From positions 1 to 61,305 of the forward strand of contig JAEYRN010000037.1 of assembly GCA_023435565.1 (NCBI GenBank): a DNA stretch of 61,305 nucleotides, written 5' to 3'. A program made the position numbers and the translations under genes. The notes under the pieces are model-generated. The model did no database searches and was not told the DNA's origin. It worked only from the letters and a program-made list of their open reading frames with translations. Of this stretch, positions 25,035-33,768 are shown piece after piece (position 1 is the stretch's first letter; every line of letters begins with the position of its first letter). This DNA is from Bacillota bacterium (lineage in GTDB: Bacteria > Bacillota > UBA4882 > UBA8346).

Positions 25035-25314
25035 CTAAAGAAAGAACACAGAGTGAAAAAGATTGATTGGTAAACCGATTAAAAATGCGGGTATATCTAG
25101 AAATCGACCAGCTAGCCTTTCTGGATCGGCTAGCGTGAAAGTAGGAATTGAAAGGGATGGGCTGGTACTGGGGAAATCAGTTCCGTTCCTGCTTTCGGGG
25201 TTCTCATAGAAATTGGGGTTAGACCCCTCCTCTTTTGTCTCCTCTCCACTTATGGGTAATGTTAAGCCGAACGGAGAGGAGAAAACCATAACGCTTTGAA
25301 GATTCAAAGGCCGT
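25035..25314. other. Gene-free region, first part
   Basis: I see no gene. The words ggggttagacccc near 25215-25227 are an inverted relative of the third hairpin in the repeats at 25315 and 25487. Confidence 0.45.
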
Positions 25315-25391
25315 CGGAGGTAAGCTATTCCTGTCCCCGGGTGGGGAAAGGTGGCCGATAGGCCGGAAAGGGGTCTAAACCCAAATCTTCG
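25315..25391 (+). repeat. Hairpin-rich intergenic repeat, copy 1
   Basis: A 77-bp unit with three short hairpins in a row: CCCC/GGGG, GGCC-gata-GGCC and GGGT-ctaa-ACCC. Copy 2 (25487-25565) has the same stems with changed loop bases, which suggests the structure is what is kept. Strand assignment is arbitrary. Confidence 0.6.
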
Positions 25392-25486
25392 TCATACATT
25401 TTGGCCTAAACTATAAATGATAGACAACGGAGGACTGTTTTACATATCCTTGTGCTTGGAAAAGCCAACCGAAGTTTTTAAGACAG

Positions 25487-25565
25487 CGGAGGTCGACGTT
25501 CCTTGTCCCTGAGCGGGGAAAGGTGGCCTCGCAAGGCCGGATAGGGGTCTATACCCAAATATTCG
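25487..25565 (+). repeat. Hairpin-rich intergenic repeat, copy 2
   Basis: A 79-bp unit matching copy 1 at 25315-25391: cggagg start, CCC-tgagc-GGG, GGCC-tcgcaa-GGCC and GGGT-ctat-ACCC hairpins, then cccaaat.ttcg. The spacing between copies is about 95 bp. Confidence 0.6.
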
Positions 25566-25955
25566 GCAAACAAATTAGGCATCATCGGCGCATCATTTAC
25601 CAATTTACAATTTATAATGTACAATGTACAATTTTCTTGTGTAAAACTAAGAAGAAAACTTTAAGTGACTCCGATAATTTGCATAAGAATATTATAGTAT
25701 TCGCTATACGAAACGATTGGTAGGCGTATACTAAGCTCCGGTTTGTAAAAGTCCGAAAGAGGTTATTCGAGCGAAATAAACGAAATAATATACCCGGATT
25801 ACCTATGTCCCGAATCTTAAGTGCTACCCATGTCTTAAATTGTAACCATCGAATCGTAGTATGCGGGTTATTCGAAAGTCTGAAGTTCATTTTTAAATAT
25901 TTTTATTTCAAACTTCACCCTTCACCCTTCAAACTTTTATTTTACGGAGGTCTTT
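25566..25955. other. Gene-free region with low-complexity words
   Basis: No gene is supported. The words aatgtacaatgtacaatt (25616-25633) and cttcacccttcacccttc (25912-25930) are low-complexity repeats often found between bacterial genes. The small open frames here have no SD or family signal. Confidence 0.45.
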
Positions 25956-27170
25956 ATGTCCTGTCCCGAACTGTTAATCCCCGCCGGAAACCTGGAGAAA
26001 CTTCGTACTGCGGTCCTTTACGGAGCGGACGCGGTTTATGTCGGAGTGGAAGGTCTGAGCTTAAGGGCCAGCCAAGCTGAGTTTGGCATGGAAGACTTGG
26101 AGTCGGGAATTACCGAGGCCCATCAAAAAGGGGTCAAGGTCTATGCGGCTTTGAATATCTTTGCCCGGAACCGTGATTTGGAGATAGTCGAGAGAACAGC
26201 AAACGACCTGGCTATGTTGGGGATTGACGGTGTCATAATAAGCGATCCCGGAGTGTTGGCAACGGTTAAGCGAATTCAACCGGGTATCCAGGTTCATCTT
26301 AGCACTCAGGCCAATACCACTAATGCTGCGGCGGTCAGGTTTTGGAAAACGCAAGGAGTGGAAAGGATTGTCCTGGCCCGGGAACTGACTCTCGCGGAGA
26401 TTGGGGAGATCGCAGCGGAAGTCCCGGAGGTGGAACTGGAACTATTCATCCATGGCGCAATGTGTATGGCCTACTCGGGCCGATGTTATCTCTCGGCTTA
26501 CCGGAACCGGCGCAGTTCCAACCAAGGGGACTGTACCCAGCCTTGCCGCTGGGAGTATCGTTTGGTGGAGTCGACCCGGCCCAATTCGCCGCTAGTTGTG
26601 GAAGAGGATGAACATTATAGTTACTTGCTGAGTTCCAAGGACCTATGTATGATTGAGTATTTGCCGCAAATCCTGGCTGCCGGAGTGAACAGCTTGAAAA
26701 TCGAAGGTCGGATGAAATCAGCCTATTATGTGGCTGTTGTGACTAGGGTTTATCGCAAGGCCCTCGATCTTTATTTGAAAGATCCTCAAGGTTACCGGTT
26801 TGATCCCGTGTGGCTGGATGAATTGAAAAAAATCTCCTACCGTGGTTATACGACCGGGTTTTATTTTGACAGTGAAAAGATAAACGAGGTCAATCCGGAG
26901 ATCAAATACATTCAAAACCATGACTTGGCCGGGACGGTTCTTGCTTATGACCGGGTGGAGGGCCGAATTTTAGTCGGGGTCCGTAACCATTTAACCACTG
27001 AAGATGAAGTAGAGTTGTTATTACCGGAACAAATAGTGGAGGTACCCATGGAAAGGATGACCGATCAAAGCGGATTTTCAATCCGGGAAGCCCATAACGG
27101 TTATCAGGTTTTACTGTCATGCGATTTGGAAGCTCCGGCGGGAGCTGTTTTGCGCCGTAAAATTTCCTAA
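25956..27170 (+). CDS. U32 peptidase-family protein (TrhP/RlhA type)
   Basis: 404 residues opening with PELLIPAGNLEKLRTAVLYGADAVYVG, the U32 TIM-barrel start, and carrying the U32 signature ELFIHGAMCMAYSGRCYLSAYRNRRSSNQGDCTQPCRW. Two cysteines in this signature, plus others nearby, fit the Fe-S cluster of the RNA-hydroxylating branch. TrhP hydroxylates U34 of certain tRNAs and RlhA hydroxylates 23S rRNA, both using prephenate-linked chemistry; which applies here cannot be told. SD ACGGAGG precedes ATG 25956. It stands alone before the aminomutase promoter. Confidence 0.88.
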   Translation: MSCPELLIPAGNLEKLRTAVLYGADAVYVGVEGLSLRASQAEFGMEDLESGITEAHQKGVKVYAALNIFARNRDLEIVERTANDLAMLGIDGVIISDPGVLATVKRIQPGIQVHLSTQANTTNAAAVRFWKTQGVERIVLARELTLAEIGEIAAEVPEVELELFIHGAMCMAYSGRCYLSAYRNRRSSNQGDCTQPCRWEYRLVESTRPNSPLVVEEDEHYSYLLSSKDLCMIEYLPQILAAGVNSLKIEGRMKSAYYVAVVTRVYRKALDLYLKDPQGYRFDPVWLDELKKISYRGYTTGFYFDSEKINEVNPEIKYIQNHDLAGTVLAYDRVEGRILVGVRNHLTTEDEVELLLPEQIVEVPMERMTDQSGFSIREAHNGYQVLLSCDLEAPAGAVLRRKIS

Positions 27171-27299
27171 AATTGTCTTAAGTTATTACCGAAATAGACG
27201 ATATATTAGTATAAATATAATAAATGATATTTTTGAAACACTTACGCCTATTAGTTCAAACGGTATTGTAACTTTTTTGAAAATATTATTAAACTATGT

Positions 27300-27328
27300 T
27301 TGACATATGTTTTACGTTGCTCTATAAT
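27300..27328 (+). promoter_or_regulatory. Consensus promoter of the aminomutase/ATP-grasp operon
   Basis: TTGACA (27300-27305), 17 bp and TATAAT (27323-27328) match the sigma-70/sigma-A consensus at all twelve positions. This is a strong promoter about 55 nt before the first start codon. Confidence 0.85.
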
Positions 27329-27385
27329 ATCACTGAATAATAAACCTCGTGCTAACAGCTAAAAATTTAATAAAAAGAAGGCTCG

Positions 27386-28606
27386 GTGAAAATGGAACAA
27401 ATATGTGAAAATGTTTCCGATGAAGTTGGGCTAAAGCCACTCCCCAAATTTGCAACACCCCTCAGCGAGCAGGCCGATTATTTCCGAAAGCGTTATTTTC
27501 CTTTTGCAACGCAAGCCGATTGGAATGATTGGCGTTGGCAAATCAAGCACTCCATTGATTCCTTCGAACGACTTGGCGACATTATCCAATTGACCGACGA
27601 GGAAGTTTCCGTTCAAAATTACTTGAAAATTACTCCTCCATTGAAAATCACTCCTTACTATGCCAGTTTGCTTGATCCCGACGACCCTTTGCAGCCGATT
27701 AGGCGTTCTGTTGTTCCCATTAAAGATGAATATTTTTATTCTCCCTTTGAAGCCGACGACCCATTGGGGGAAGAGCATCATCGACCCGTTCGGGCAGTGG
27801 TCCACCGCTATCCCGATCGGGTATTATTTTTGGTTTCAAATTGGTGTGCGGTTAGCTGCCGTTACTGTACCCGTTCCAGAGTAATCGGAAATAACAAACG
27901 ATATAAGCTTGATCTTGGTGTTTGGGAAGAAGGTCTTTCCTATATTAGGTCCAATCCAAATATTAGAGATGTTATCATTTCAGGCGGAGATCCCTTGACG
28001 CTTCCGGGTTTGAAGTTGGAATGGCTGCTCTCAAGATTGCGGGCCATTCCCCATTTGGAAATAATACGGATCGGGACCAAAATGCCGGTGGTTTTGCCGC
28101 AGCGGATTACACCGGTTTTAGTGCGGATGCTTAAACGGTATCACCCCCTATATATGAGTATCCATTTTACCCATCCGGATGAGATTACTCCTGAAGTCAG
28201 TCATGCCTGTAACATGTTGGCTGATGCCGGGATCCCCCTAGGCAGTCAGACTGTTTTATTAAAAGGAATTAATGATAATATAGATACGATGCGCCGATTG
28301 GTGCAAGGTTTGCTGAAGATCCGAGTCAGACCTTACTATCTCTATCAGTGCGACCCAATATTGGGTTCATCGCATTTCCGAACTCCGGTTGCTAAAGGGC
28401 TGGAAATCATCCGAGGCTTACGCGGATTTACCAGCGGATACGCCGTTCCTACTTTTGTGATTGATGCCCCCGGCGGAGGCGGTAAAATTCCATTGCTACC
28501 CGAATATTATCAAGGCAGGGATGAAAACGGAGTTGTATTAAAGAATTTTCAAGGGTTAACCTATCACTATAATGAAGATAAAACCGATAAGGAGACTGCT
28601 GGATGA
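27386..28606 (+). CDS. kamA: Lysine 2,3-aminomutase
   Basis: A 406-residue PLP- and SAM-dependent aminomutase converting L-lysine to beta-lysine. The radical-SAM motif is in SNWCAVSCRYCTRSRV. The PLP lysine is in DAPGGGGK near residue 375. The two aspartates that hold the lysine side chain in the clostridial enzyme are present (QCDPILGSSHFR and the Asp of IDAPGGGGK). In glutamate 2,3-aminomutase these are reported to be Lys and Asn, so lysine is the likely substrate. GTG 27386 or ATG 27392 may be the start; GAAGG stands before both. It overlaps the next gene by 4 nt, and a consensus promoter drives it. Confidence 0.9.
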   Translation: MKMEQICENVSDEVGLKPLPKFATPLSEQADYFRKRYFPFATQADWNDWRWQIKHSIDSFERLGDIIQLTDEEVSVQNYLKITPPLKITPYYASLLDPDDPLQPIRRSVVPIKDEYFYSPFEADDPLGEEHHRPVRAVVHRYPDRVLFLVSNWCAVSCRYCTRSRVIGNNKRYKLDLGVWEEGLSYIRSNPNIRDVIISGGDPLTLPGLKLEWLLSRLRAIPHLEIIRIGTKMPVVLPQRITPVLVRMLKRYHPLYMSIHFTHPDEITPEVSHACNMLADAGIPLGSQTVLLKGINDNIDTMRRLVQGLLKIRVRPYYLYQCDPILGSSHFRTPVAKGLEIIRGLRGFTSGYAVPTFVIDAPGGGGKIPLLPEYYQGRDENGVVLKNFQGLTYHYNEDKTDKETAG

Positions 28607-29601
28607 AAATCGGTATCACCTATGATCTCCGTGAAGAATATCTGTCTCAAGGTTTTGGCGAGGAAGAGACCGCCGAATTCGATAAGATAGAGACAATTGA
28701 AGGGATTGAGTCCACTCTGCGGAGTTTTAAACATACCATTGAACGAATCGGGAATATTCGAAGTTTAATCGGCAAATTAACGGCAGGTGAACGCTGGGAC
28801 TTGGTATTTAATATTGCCGAGGGGATGTACGGATTCGGCAGAGAGGCCCAAATCCCGGCAGTATTGGACGCCTATCAGATTCCTTATACTTTTTCCGATC
28901 CCTTGGTTTTAACTTTGACATTGCATAAGGGAATGACCAAAAGGGTTATTCGGGACCTGCAAATTCCGACTCCTGATTTTTATGTTGTCGAGACTGAGTC
29001 CCAAATTAAAGCAGTGGATTTGCCTTTACCCCTATTTGCCAAACCGGTGGCCGAGGGCACCAGTAAAGGGATTACCGGGGCTTCCAAAATTAATAGTTAT
29101 CAAGATTTAAAATCAATCTGCCTTAACCTGTTGCAAACCTATCACCAACCGGTTCTAGTCGAGCGGTTCTTACCGGGCCGGGAGTTTACAGTAGGAATAA
29201 TCGGTACTGGAGATGAAGCTTCGGTAATCGGTGTTATGGAAGTACTTCTGAAAGAAAAGGCCGAGTCGGGAGTTTATTCTTATTATAATAAGGAAAACTA
29301 CCAAGGACTGGTTGAATATAGGTTAGCAGCGGGAGAACTGGCTCAAGCTTGTACCGATACGGCCTTAAAAGCATGGCGGGGATTAGGCTGCCGGGATGCG
29401 GGGCGGGTTGATTTAAAGTTGGATGACGCTGGAGTTCCTAATTTTATTGAAGTAAATCCACTGGCCGGATTAAATCCGAAGCATTCCGACTTACCGATTT
29501 TATCCGGCTTAGCAGGTATCGACTATCACAAATTAATTGGGATGATTATGAATGCAACCTTAAAACGGCTCAATACCGGGAGGGAAATAGTTGTCGGTTG
29601 A
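28603..29601 (+). CDS. D-Ala-D-Ala-ligase-like ATP-grasp protein 1
   Basis: 332 residues with the ATP-grasp ligase order: N-terminal DLVFNIAEGMYGFGREAQIPAVLDAYQIPYT (substrate lid of Ddl-like enzymes), LFAKPVAEGTSKGI (ATP lysine and glycine-rich loop), VLVERFLPGREFTVGIIG, and IEVNPLAGLNPKHSDLPI (Mg-binding Glu/Asn). It should form an amide bond using ATP. Overlap with kamA (ATGA) and with a second ATP-grasp gene shows they act together. It is not the housekeeping Ddl by context. The substrate is unknown; beta-lysine is the obvious candidate. Confidence 0.85.
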   Translation: MKIGITYDLREEYLSQGFGEEETAEFDKIETIEGIESTLRSFKHTIERIGNIRSLIGKLTAGERWDLVFNIAEGMYGFGREAQIPAVLDAYQIPYTFSDPLVLTLTLHKGMTKRVIRDLQIPTPDFYVVETESQIKAVDLPLPLFAKPVAEGTSKGITGASKINSYQDLKSICLNLLQTYHQPVLVERFLPGREFTVGIIGTGDEASVIGVMEVLLKEKAESGVYSYYNKENYQGLVEYRLAAGELAQACTDTALKAWRGLGCRDAGRVDLKLDDAGVPNFIEVNPLAGLNPKHSDLPILSGLAGIDYHKLIGMIMNATLKRLNTGREIVVG

Positions 29602-30577
29602 AAATACGGCAGTAGTCTTGTTTAACGAGATACCAATAGGGGCTGCTCCGGATGAAGCGGATACAAAAGTTCAGGCGGATTTGGTCGCTGCTGCGCTCGA
29701 GAAATTAGGTTTTAAAACAGAACAAATGGCATTTTCCCTGGATTTCAAACCGTTCATTGATAACCTGAGTTTGTTGGCTCCGGTTTTTGTTTTTAATTTA
29801 ACTGAAGCAGTAGATGGTGAAGGGAAACTTAGCCATTTCGCCCCGTTTTTACTGGAACATTTAAAGATTAAGTACTCCGGTTGTCCGGCTGAAGCAATCT
29901 ATTTGACCACTAATAAGATACTTACTAAAAAAATATTACGTCTATCGGAAGTTAATACTCCGAGTTGGGTTTCTTCCAATGAGGCTGAAGCTTTTAATCC
30001 CGGCTCTAGCTATATCATTAAGCCGGTTAATGAAGACGCTTCAATTGGTTTAGAGAATGATTGTTTAATTAGAGCGGAAACTGTATCCGAATTAAGAGAT
30101 ATTATAACTAAAAAACAAAAAATGACCGGCAAGGAGTTTTTTGCCGAAGAATACATTGACGGCAGGGAATTTAATGTTTCGGTTTTAGGCAGAGACGGTT
30201 GTCCGGAAATCTTACCTCCTGCAGAAATAAAATTTATCGATTATCAGGAAACGGGCAGGGTAAAAATTGTCGATTATAAGGCCAAATGGGATGAGGATTC
30301 CTTCGAATACCAAAATACTCAACGGACTTTTGAGTTTGACAAAGATGATTTACCGCTTCTTGATGAACTTAAAACGATCACCCGGATATGTTGGAACTGT
30401 TTTCATCTTAAAGGATATGCCCGGATTGACTTCCGAGTGGACCAAACCGGCAAACCTTGGATGCTTGAGGTCAACGCCAATCCCTGCCTCACTCCGGGAA
30501 GCGGCTTAATGGCCGCGGCGGAACGGATCGGGCTAACTTTTACGGATGTTATAGAGAAAATTATCAAGGAAATATAG
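29591..30577 (+). CDS. D-Ala-D-Ala-ligase-like ATP-grasp protein 2
   Basis: 328 residues from TTG 29591, overlapping the previous gene by 11 nt. It has the same fold as its neighbour but is clearly diverged: PVFVFNLTEAVDGEGKLSHFAPFLLEHLKIKYSGCPAEAI, SYIIKPVNEDASIGL, FFAEEYIDGREFNVSVLG, and ARIDFRVDQTGKPWMLEVNANPCLTPGSG. The Mg-binding ExN is present. Two different ligases in one operon suggest two successive amide bonds or a heterodimer. The TTG start may lower its expression relative to the first ligase. Confidence 0.85.
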   Translation: MSVENTAVVLFNEIPIGAAPDEADTKVQADLVAAALEKLGFKTEQMAFSLDFKPFIDNLSLLAPVFVFNLTEAVDGEGKLSHFAPFLLEHLKIKYSGCPAEAIYLTTNKILTKKILRLSEVNTPSWVSSNEAEAFNPGSSYIIKPVNEDASIGLENDCLIRAETVSELRDIITKKQKMTGKEFFAEEYIDGREFNVSVLGRDGCPEILPPAEIKFIDYQETGRVKIVDYKAKWDEDSFEYQNTQRTFEFDKDDLPLLDELKTITRICWNCFHLKGYARIDFRVDQTGKPWMLEVNANPCLTPGSGLMAAAERIGLTFTDVIEKIIKEI

Positions 30578-30634
30578 GTTATTAGTTATTTTCTTTTTAA
30601 ATAGTCAAGAATATTAGTTTAAGAATCTTTAGGC

Positions 30635-30722
30635 AAGTGCAGCATGCTAATGCTGCCGGGGTGCGGGGTGTCCCCGCTAATATCCTTACCCCCCTTCCTT
30701 GAGGAAGGGGCTGGGGGATGGT
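30635..30722. repeat. Intergenic hairpins between ATP-grasp 2 and GNAT
   Basis: This stretch holds gcagcatgctaatgctgc and a C/G-rich inverted repeat (ccccttccttgaggaagggg). They are short palindromic elements of a kind often dispersed between genes and may partially terminate the upstream operon. Confidence 0.45.
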
Positions 30723-30757
30723 TGGCCTAAATGTATTTCTGGATAGGGGATTACGTA

Positions 30758-31252
30758 ATGGAAATTGATAAGTTAGTTTTTCGTAAGTCACTACGGGAAA
30801 ATGACCCGGAAGCCATCAGAGAGATTATCAAATCTTCAGGGTTTTTTTATCAGGATGAAGTGGACGTGGCCGTGGAATTGGCCAGGGAAAACCTGGAGAA
30901 GGGTCCGGAACTAAGCGGTTATCATTTTATTTTAGCCGAAGCCGAAGGGAAAACGCTGGGTTATACTTGCTTCGGGCCAATTCCTTGTACCAAAAACCGT
31001 TATGATTTATATTGGATTGCAGTACATGAACAATATCGTAAGATGGGTTTGGGTAAGAAGTTGATCCGGGAAACCGAAGCCCAAATAAAAGCCCTAGGAG
31101 GAATGAAGATTTATATCGAGACTTCCTCCCGGGACTTATATCAGGCCACCCGCCGGTTCTATTCGGCATGCGACTACCAGGTAGAGGCTATTTTAAAAGA
31201 ATTTTACGACCAAGGAGACGACAAAGTTATTTATCTTAAAAATTTAAGTTGA
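30758..31252 (+). CDS. GNAT-family N-acetyltransferase
   Basis: A 164-residue GNAT beginning at ATG 30758 (MEIDKLVFRKSL), preceded by AGGGGATT; the in-frame ATG 30731 has no SD. Motif A is YDLYWIAVHEQYRKMGLGKKLIRETE with loop R-K-M-G-L-G, and motif B is YIETSSRDLYQATRRFYSACDYQ. It lies 180 nt after the aminomutase/ligase operon and may belong to the same pathway, as beta-lysine acetyltransferases (AblB) are GNAT proteins, though AblB is longer. Its 3' end overlaps the convergent next gene by 17 nt. Confidence 0.85.
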   Translation: MEIDKLVFRKSLRENDPEAIREIIKSSGFFYQDEVDVAVELARENLEKGPELSGYHFILAEAEGKTLGYTCFGPIPCTKNRYDLYWIAVHEQYRKMGLGKKLIRETEAQIKALGGMKIYIETSSRDLYQATRRFYSACDYQVEAILKEFYDQGDDKVIYLKNLS

Positions 31253-31796
31253 AATTAATCGGATTTACCGGCATTTGAACTTTTAGAGAACCAATCCCCA
31301 TCATCAACAATTGCAGTAACACACTGAATACCAATCCTGCCGTAATACTCGCGATATATCCGGTCCGGAATTCCACCGCATCTTCCTTATTTCGAAACAT
31401 TTTTGCACCAATTTGAATCAGAACAATAGTGATGATCATCATTGCAAAAATTGAAATCAATAAGTAAACCTGGCCGATTTTTTCAAAATAGGAGTTGATA
31501 AGCTGCGAAAGATAGAAAATAAAAGAAGAAACCACACCCTGTTTAATATTTTTAAAATAAGACTTGGTATTGATATCTTTTGCGAAAATTGGGATGATAA
31601 TCAGCATTAAAATGAAAAGCGCCGTTCCGACTGAAATCCCGGTAAAAATTTGGTTGTTAATCATTTGGTTCAGGAAAGCAAGATTTGTGGTTATTTGCTG
31701 CAGGGGTACATCAAAGGTGTGGAAATAATACTGGATTCCATAGAGGACTGCTCCTAAAATCATTACAAATACTAAAAAACCGATAAACTTTTTCAT
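31236..31796 (-). CDS. Small multi-spanning membrane protein, unknown family
   Basis: 186 residues with about five hydrophobic helices (first FIGFLVFVMILGAVLYGIQYY, last SITAGLVFSVLLQLLMMGI). An SD-like GCGAGGAAT stands upstream of the start at 31796. The gene converges on the GNAT gene and overlaps its 3' end by 17 nt. No family or motif is recognised. Confidence 0.65.
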   Translation of the reverse strand: MKKFIGFLVFVMILGAVLYGIQYYFHTFDVPLQQITTNLAFLNQMINNQIFTGISVGTALFILMLIIIPIFAKDINTKSYFKNIKQGVVSSFIFYLSQLINSYFEKIGQVYLLISIFAMMIITIVLIQIGAKMFRNKEDAVEFRTGYIASITAGLVFSVLLQLLMMGIGSLKVQMPVNPINFNLNF

Positions 31797-31943
31797 TCTG
31801 ATATTCCTCGCTTTAGCTTGAGTATGGCTTGTTTCTACCCAGAATATCGGCGTTCTAAGATTAAAAGTATAGTTGGATTTTTGTGAAAAACTTGCTTAAC
31901 AATAAAACTTTATTTATCGCAAAGATTTTTTAACGTTTACATG

Positions 31944-33014
31944 TTAAATAATTTTCATACTCATAACACCTGAACGCATTACCATTTTTCTGATTAGTGG
32001 ATTATACATAAAGGGGGCCTTCAGGTTTTTTAATAAAATATTTTGTTTTAGATGTGATACTTTTCTTGGATAGTTTTTGATCGGATTATCAGGATTAGAC
32101 TTGATAGATTCCGCTAATGATAAGGCGCTTTTAAAAGCGTAACTAAGTCCTTCGGCTGAGCTAGGGCTAATCCATCCGGCAGCTTCTCCTATTAAAACGA
32201 CATTTCCCCGGCCATAAGAAGGCTTTTCCCACAACCGGGGCCGTACTAAAAACGCTCCGTTCTTTTTAATCGCTTTTCCTAACTCAAATCCGTAATTTTT
32301 CATCTTGATTTTCAATTGTTCAAATTGTTCCTTGGGATTTGGCTCCAGGGGTAATGCCGCCCCAAGAATTAGGGAGTCATCTTTGGGAATGGTCCAAGCA
32401 TAAAAATCAGTGATAGTTTGATCGAATATTGCTGAAAAATACGGTAAAGTTTTGTCTGTTTCAAACCATTCCTGAATAGCAATATACATTTTAGAAGCAG
32501 CGTGCAGACCTAGTTGCTTTCGGACCTTTGAAAAAGCCCCGTCGGCGCCTACTAATACTTTGGCTGACTCCGAATATTCCCGGCCATCTTTTCCAAAAAA
32601 CGATAATTTAATTTGGCCGTTATGTTCTTGAAAATCTTTAAAGATACACTCCGAAAGCAGTGTTACATTCGAAGGGATGAGTGATACCAACCAACGATCA
32701 AATTTTTCGCGATCGATATTTAAATAATGGCGTTGATAATACTTTTCAAGGGAATTATCAAAATCAATTGTGCGGACAGTAAAAAGTTGTTGGCCAACCA
32801 ATAATTGTTTTGGGATCCCCAACCCGAACCTAGCAAGCATTTCCTGGGCGTCAGGAGCAATTAAACCGCCACAACACTTTTGATAAGTTGTCTGATTTAT
32901 TGGAGAGGAAACCATTTGCCGCCGATCGATTAAGAGGACTTTTAAGTTTTTTTGGATTAATCTGGCTAAAGTAGCGCCGGCCGGGCCAGCGCCGATGATG
33001 GCTATATCAAACAT
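31944..33014 (-). CDS. Geranylgeranyl-reductase-family FAD oxidoreductase
   Basis: 356 residues with an N-terminal FAD motif (DIAIIGAGPAGATLARLI), the CCGGLIAPDAQ and RTIDFDN segments typical of clostridial members, DRWL, LVGADGAFSKVRK, and the C-terminal GNVVLIGEAAGWISPSSAEGLSYAF. The start at 33014 has AAGGAG upstream; the longer frame to 33206 would run into marR and is rejected. Members reduce isoprenoids or act as flavin monooxygenases. It is divergent from marR, so the MarR protein may control it too. Confidence 0.85.
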   Translation of the reverse strand: MFDIAIIGAGPAGATLARLIQKNLKVLLIDRRQMVSSPINQTTYQKCCGGLIAPDAQEMLARFGLGIPKQLLVGQQLFTVRTIDFDNSLEKYYQRHYLNIDREKFDRWLVSLIPSNVTLLSECIFKDFQEHNGQIKLSFFGKDGREYSESAKVLVGADGAFSKVRKQLGLHAASKMYIAIQEWFETDKTLPYFSAIFDQTITDFYAWTIPKDDSLILGAALPLEPNPKEQFEQLKIKMKNYGFELGKAIKKNGAFLVRPRLWEKPSYGRGNVVLIGEAAGWISPSSAEGLSYAFKSALSLAESIKSNPDNPIKNYPRKVSHLKQNILLKNLKAPFMYNPLIRKMVMRSGVMSMKII

Positions 33015-33114
33015 TCGCAAACTCCTTTTAATAGGATTTTTACGATAATTCGTTATTAAATAGAATTTTCCTTTGAATCTCCCACTATTCGAAGAATAAG
33101 TACTTATATTGAAT

Positions 33115-33144
33115 GTTGGTTGAGTTTGGATAATCGGGTATAAT
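33115..33144 (+). promoter_or_regulatory. Promoter of marR
   Basis: TTGGTT (33115-33120), an 18-bp spacer and TATAAT (33139-33144). The -10 box overlaps the palindrome at 33142-33163. Confidence 0.6.
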
Positions 33145-33163
33145 ATTTCAAGATTGAAATATT
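33142..33163. promoter_or_regulatory. Palindromic operator, probable MarR binding site
   Basis: Arms aatatttcaa (33142-33151) and ttgaaatatt (33154-33163) are perfect inverted repeats separated by two bases. The size and the overlap with the marR -10 region fit autorepression by the MarR protein encoded 21 nt downstream. Confidence 0.75.
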
Positions 33164-33184
33164 TAATAACGAAAGAGGAAGTCA

Positions 33185-33628
33185 ATGGGGGATAAGCGCG
33201 TCTCATTATATAAAGCTATATTCCGGGTCCAAGGGAAATTGAACCGGTTATCCAAACTTCATTTGGAACAATTTAATCTTTCAGGTACCGAATATGGTAT
33301 TATTAAAAATTTGGGAGAAAACCCTTTAACTTTAAGTGAGTTAAGTGAGCGGATGTTGAGGGTCAATAGTAATACTACCGCCATGATTGACCACATGGAA
33401 GCAAAAGGTTTGGTAAGACGGGAACCGGACCCCGGAGACCGAAGGGTGATTCGGGTTAAGTTAACGGAAGCTGGAATTAAATTACGGGAAGAGGTTGTAC
33501 CAAAGCATGACGGATTTATTAACGAGTTATTGGCGCCACTTACCGAATTTGAAACCACAGCTTTGACAGCTTTGTTGGATAAGACCGAAAAAATTTGCGA
33601 TTACGATATATATAACATAAACCGTTAA
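33185..33628 (+). CDS. MarR-family transcriptional regulator
   Basis: 147 residues with a winged-helix domain: LSGTEYGIIKNLGENPLTLSELSERMLRVNSNTTAMIDHMEAKGLVRREPDPGDRRVIRVKLTEAG, where the D-x-R-x wing is complete. MarR dimers bind palindromes near their own genes and release them on binding a ligand. An AT-rich perfect palindrome lies over its promoter. It is followed by an RND efflux operon, so drug- or lipid-responsive control of efflux is likely. Confidence 0.92.
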   Translation: MGDKRVSLYKAIFRVQGKLNRLSKLHLEQFNLSGTEYGIIKNLGENPLTLSELSERMLRVNSNTTAMIDHMEAKGLVRREPDPGDRRVIRVKLTEAGIKLREEVVPKHDGFINELLAPLTEFETTALTALLDKTEKICDYDIYNINR

Positions 33629-33690
33629 AAGCAGGGGAAAGTTTTTAGTCAATATCATTCCAATAAAAATGACAAGGATTAGCTAAACGA

Positions 33691-33719
33691 TTGGCAAAAA
33701 ATCTCGTTATGCGTATTTA
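33691..33719 (+). promoter_or_regulatory. Putative promoter of the efflux genes
   Basis: TTGGCA (33691-33696), 17 bp and TATTTA (33714-33719). No copy of the marR palindrome is seen here, so MarR control may work by readthrough from the marR promoter. Confidence 0.4.
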
Positions 33720-33768
33720 AATGAAACTATGATGAAGAGCATTAATGGGTATCTTGGAGGGATGCTTG

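Noticed and set aside
25035..25890. Small open frames of 60-92 codons in the gene-free region
   Set aside because: They cross the hairpin repeats and low-complexity words, lack ribosome binding sites and show no recognisable family.
26342..26611. Overlapping frames inside the U32 gene
   Set aside because: They are shadows of a well-supported gene and have no family signal or SD.
33015..33206. N-terminal extension of the FAD oxidoreductase up to 33206
   Set aside because: It would overlap marR, its promoter and operator, and the FAD motif expected at the N-terminus starts right after an SD-preceded ATG at 33014.
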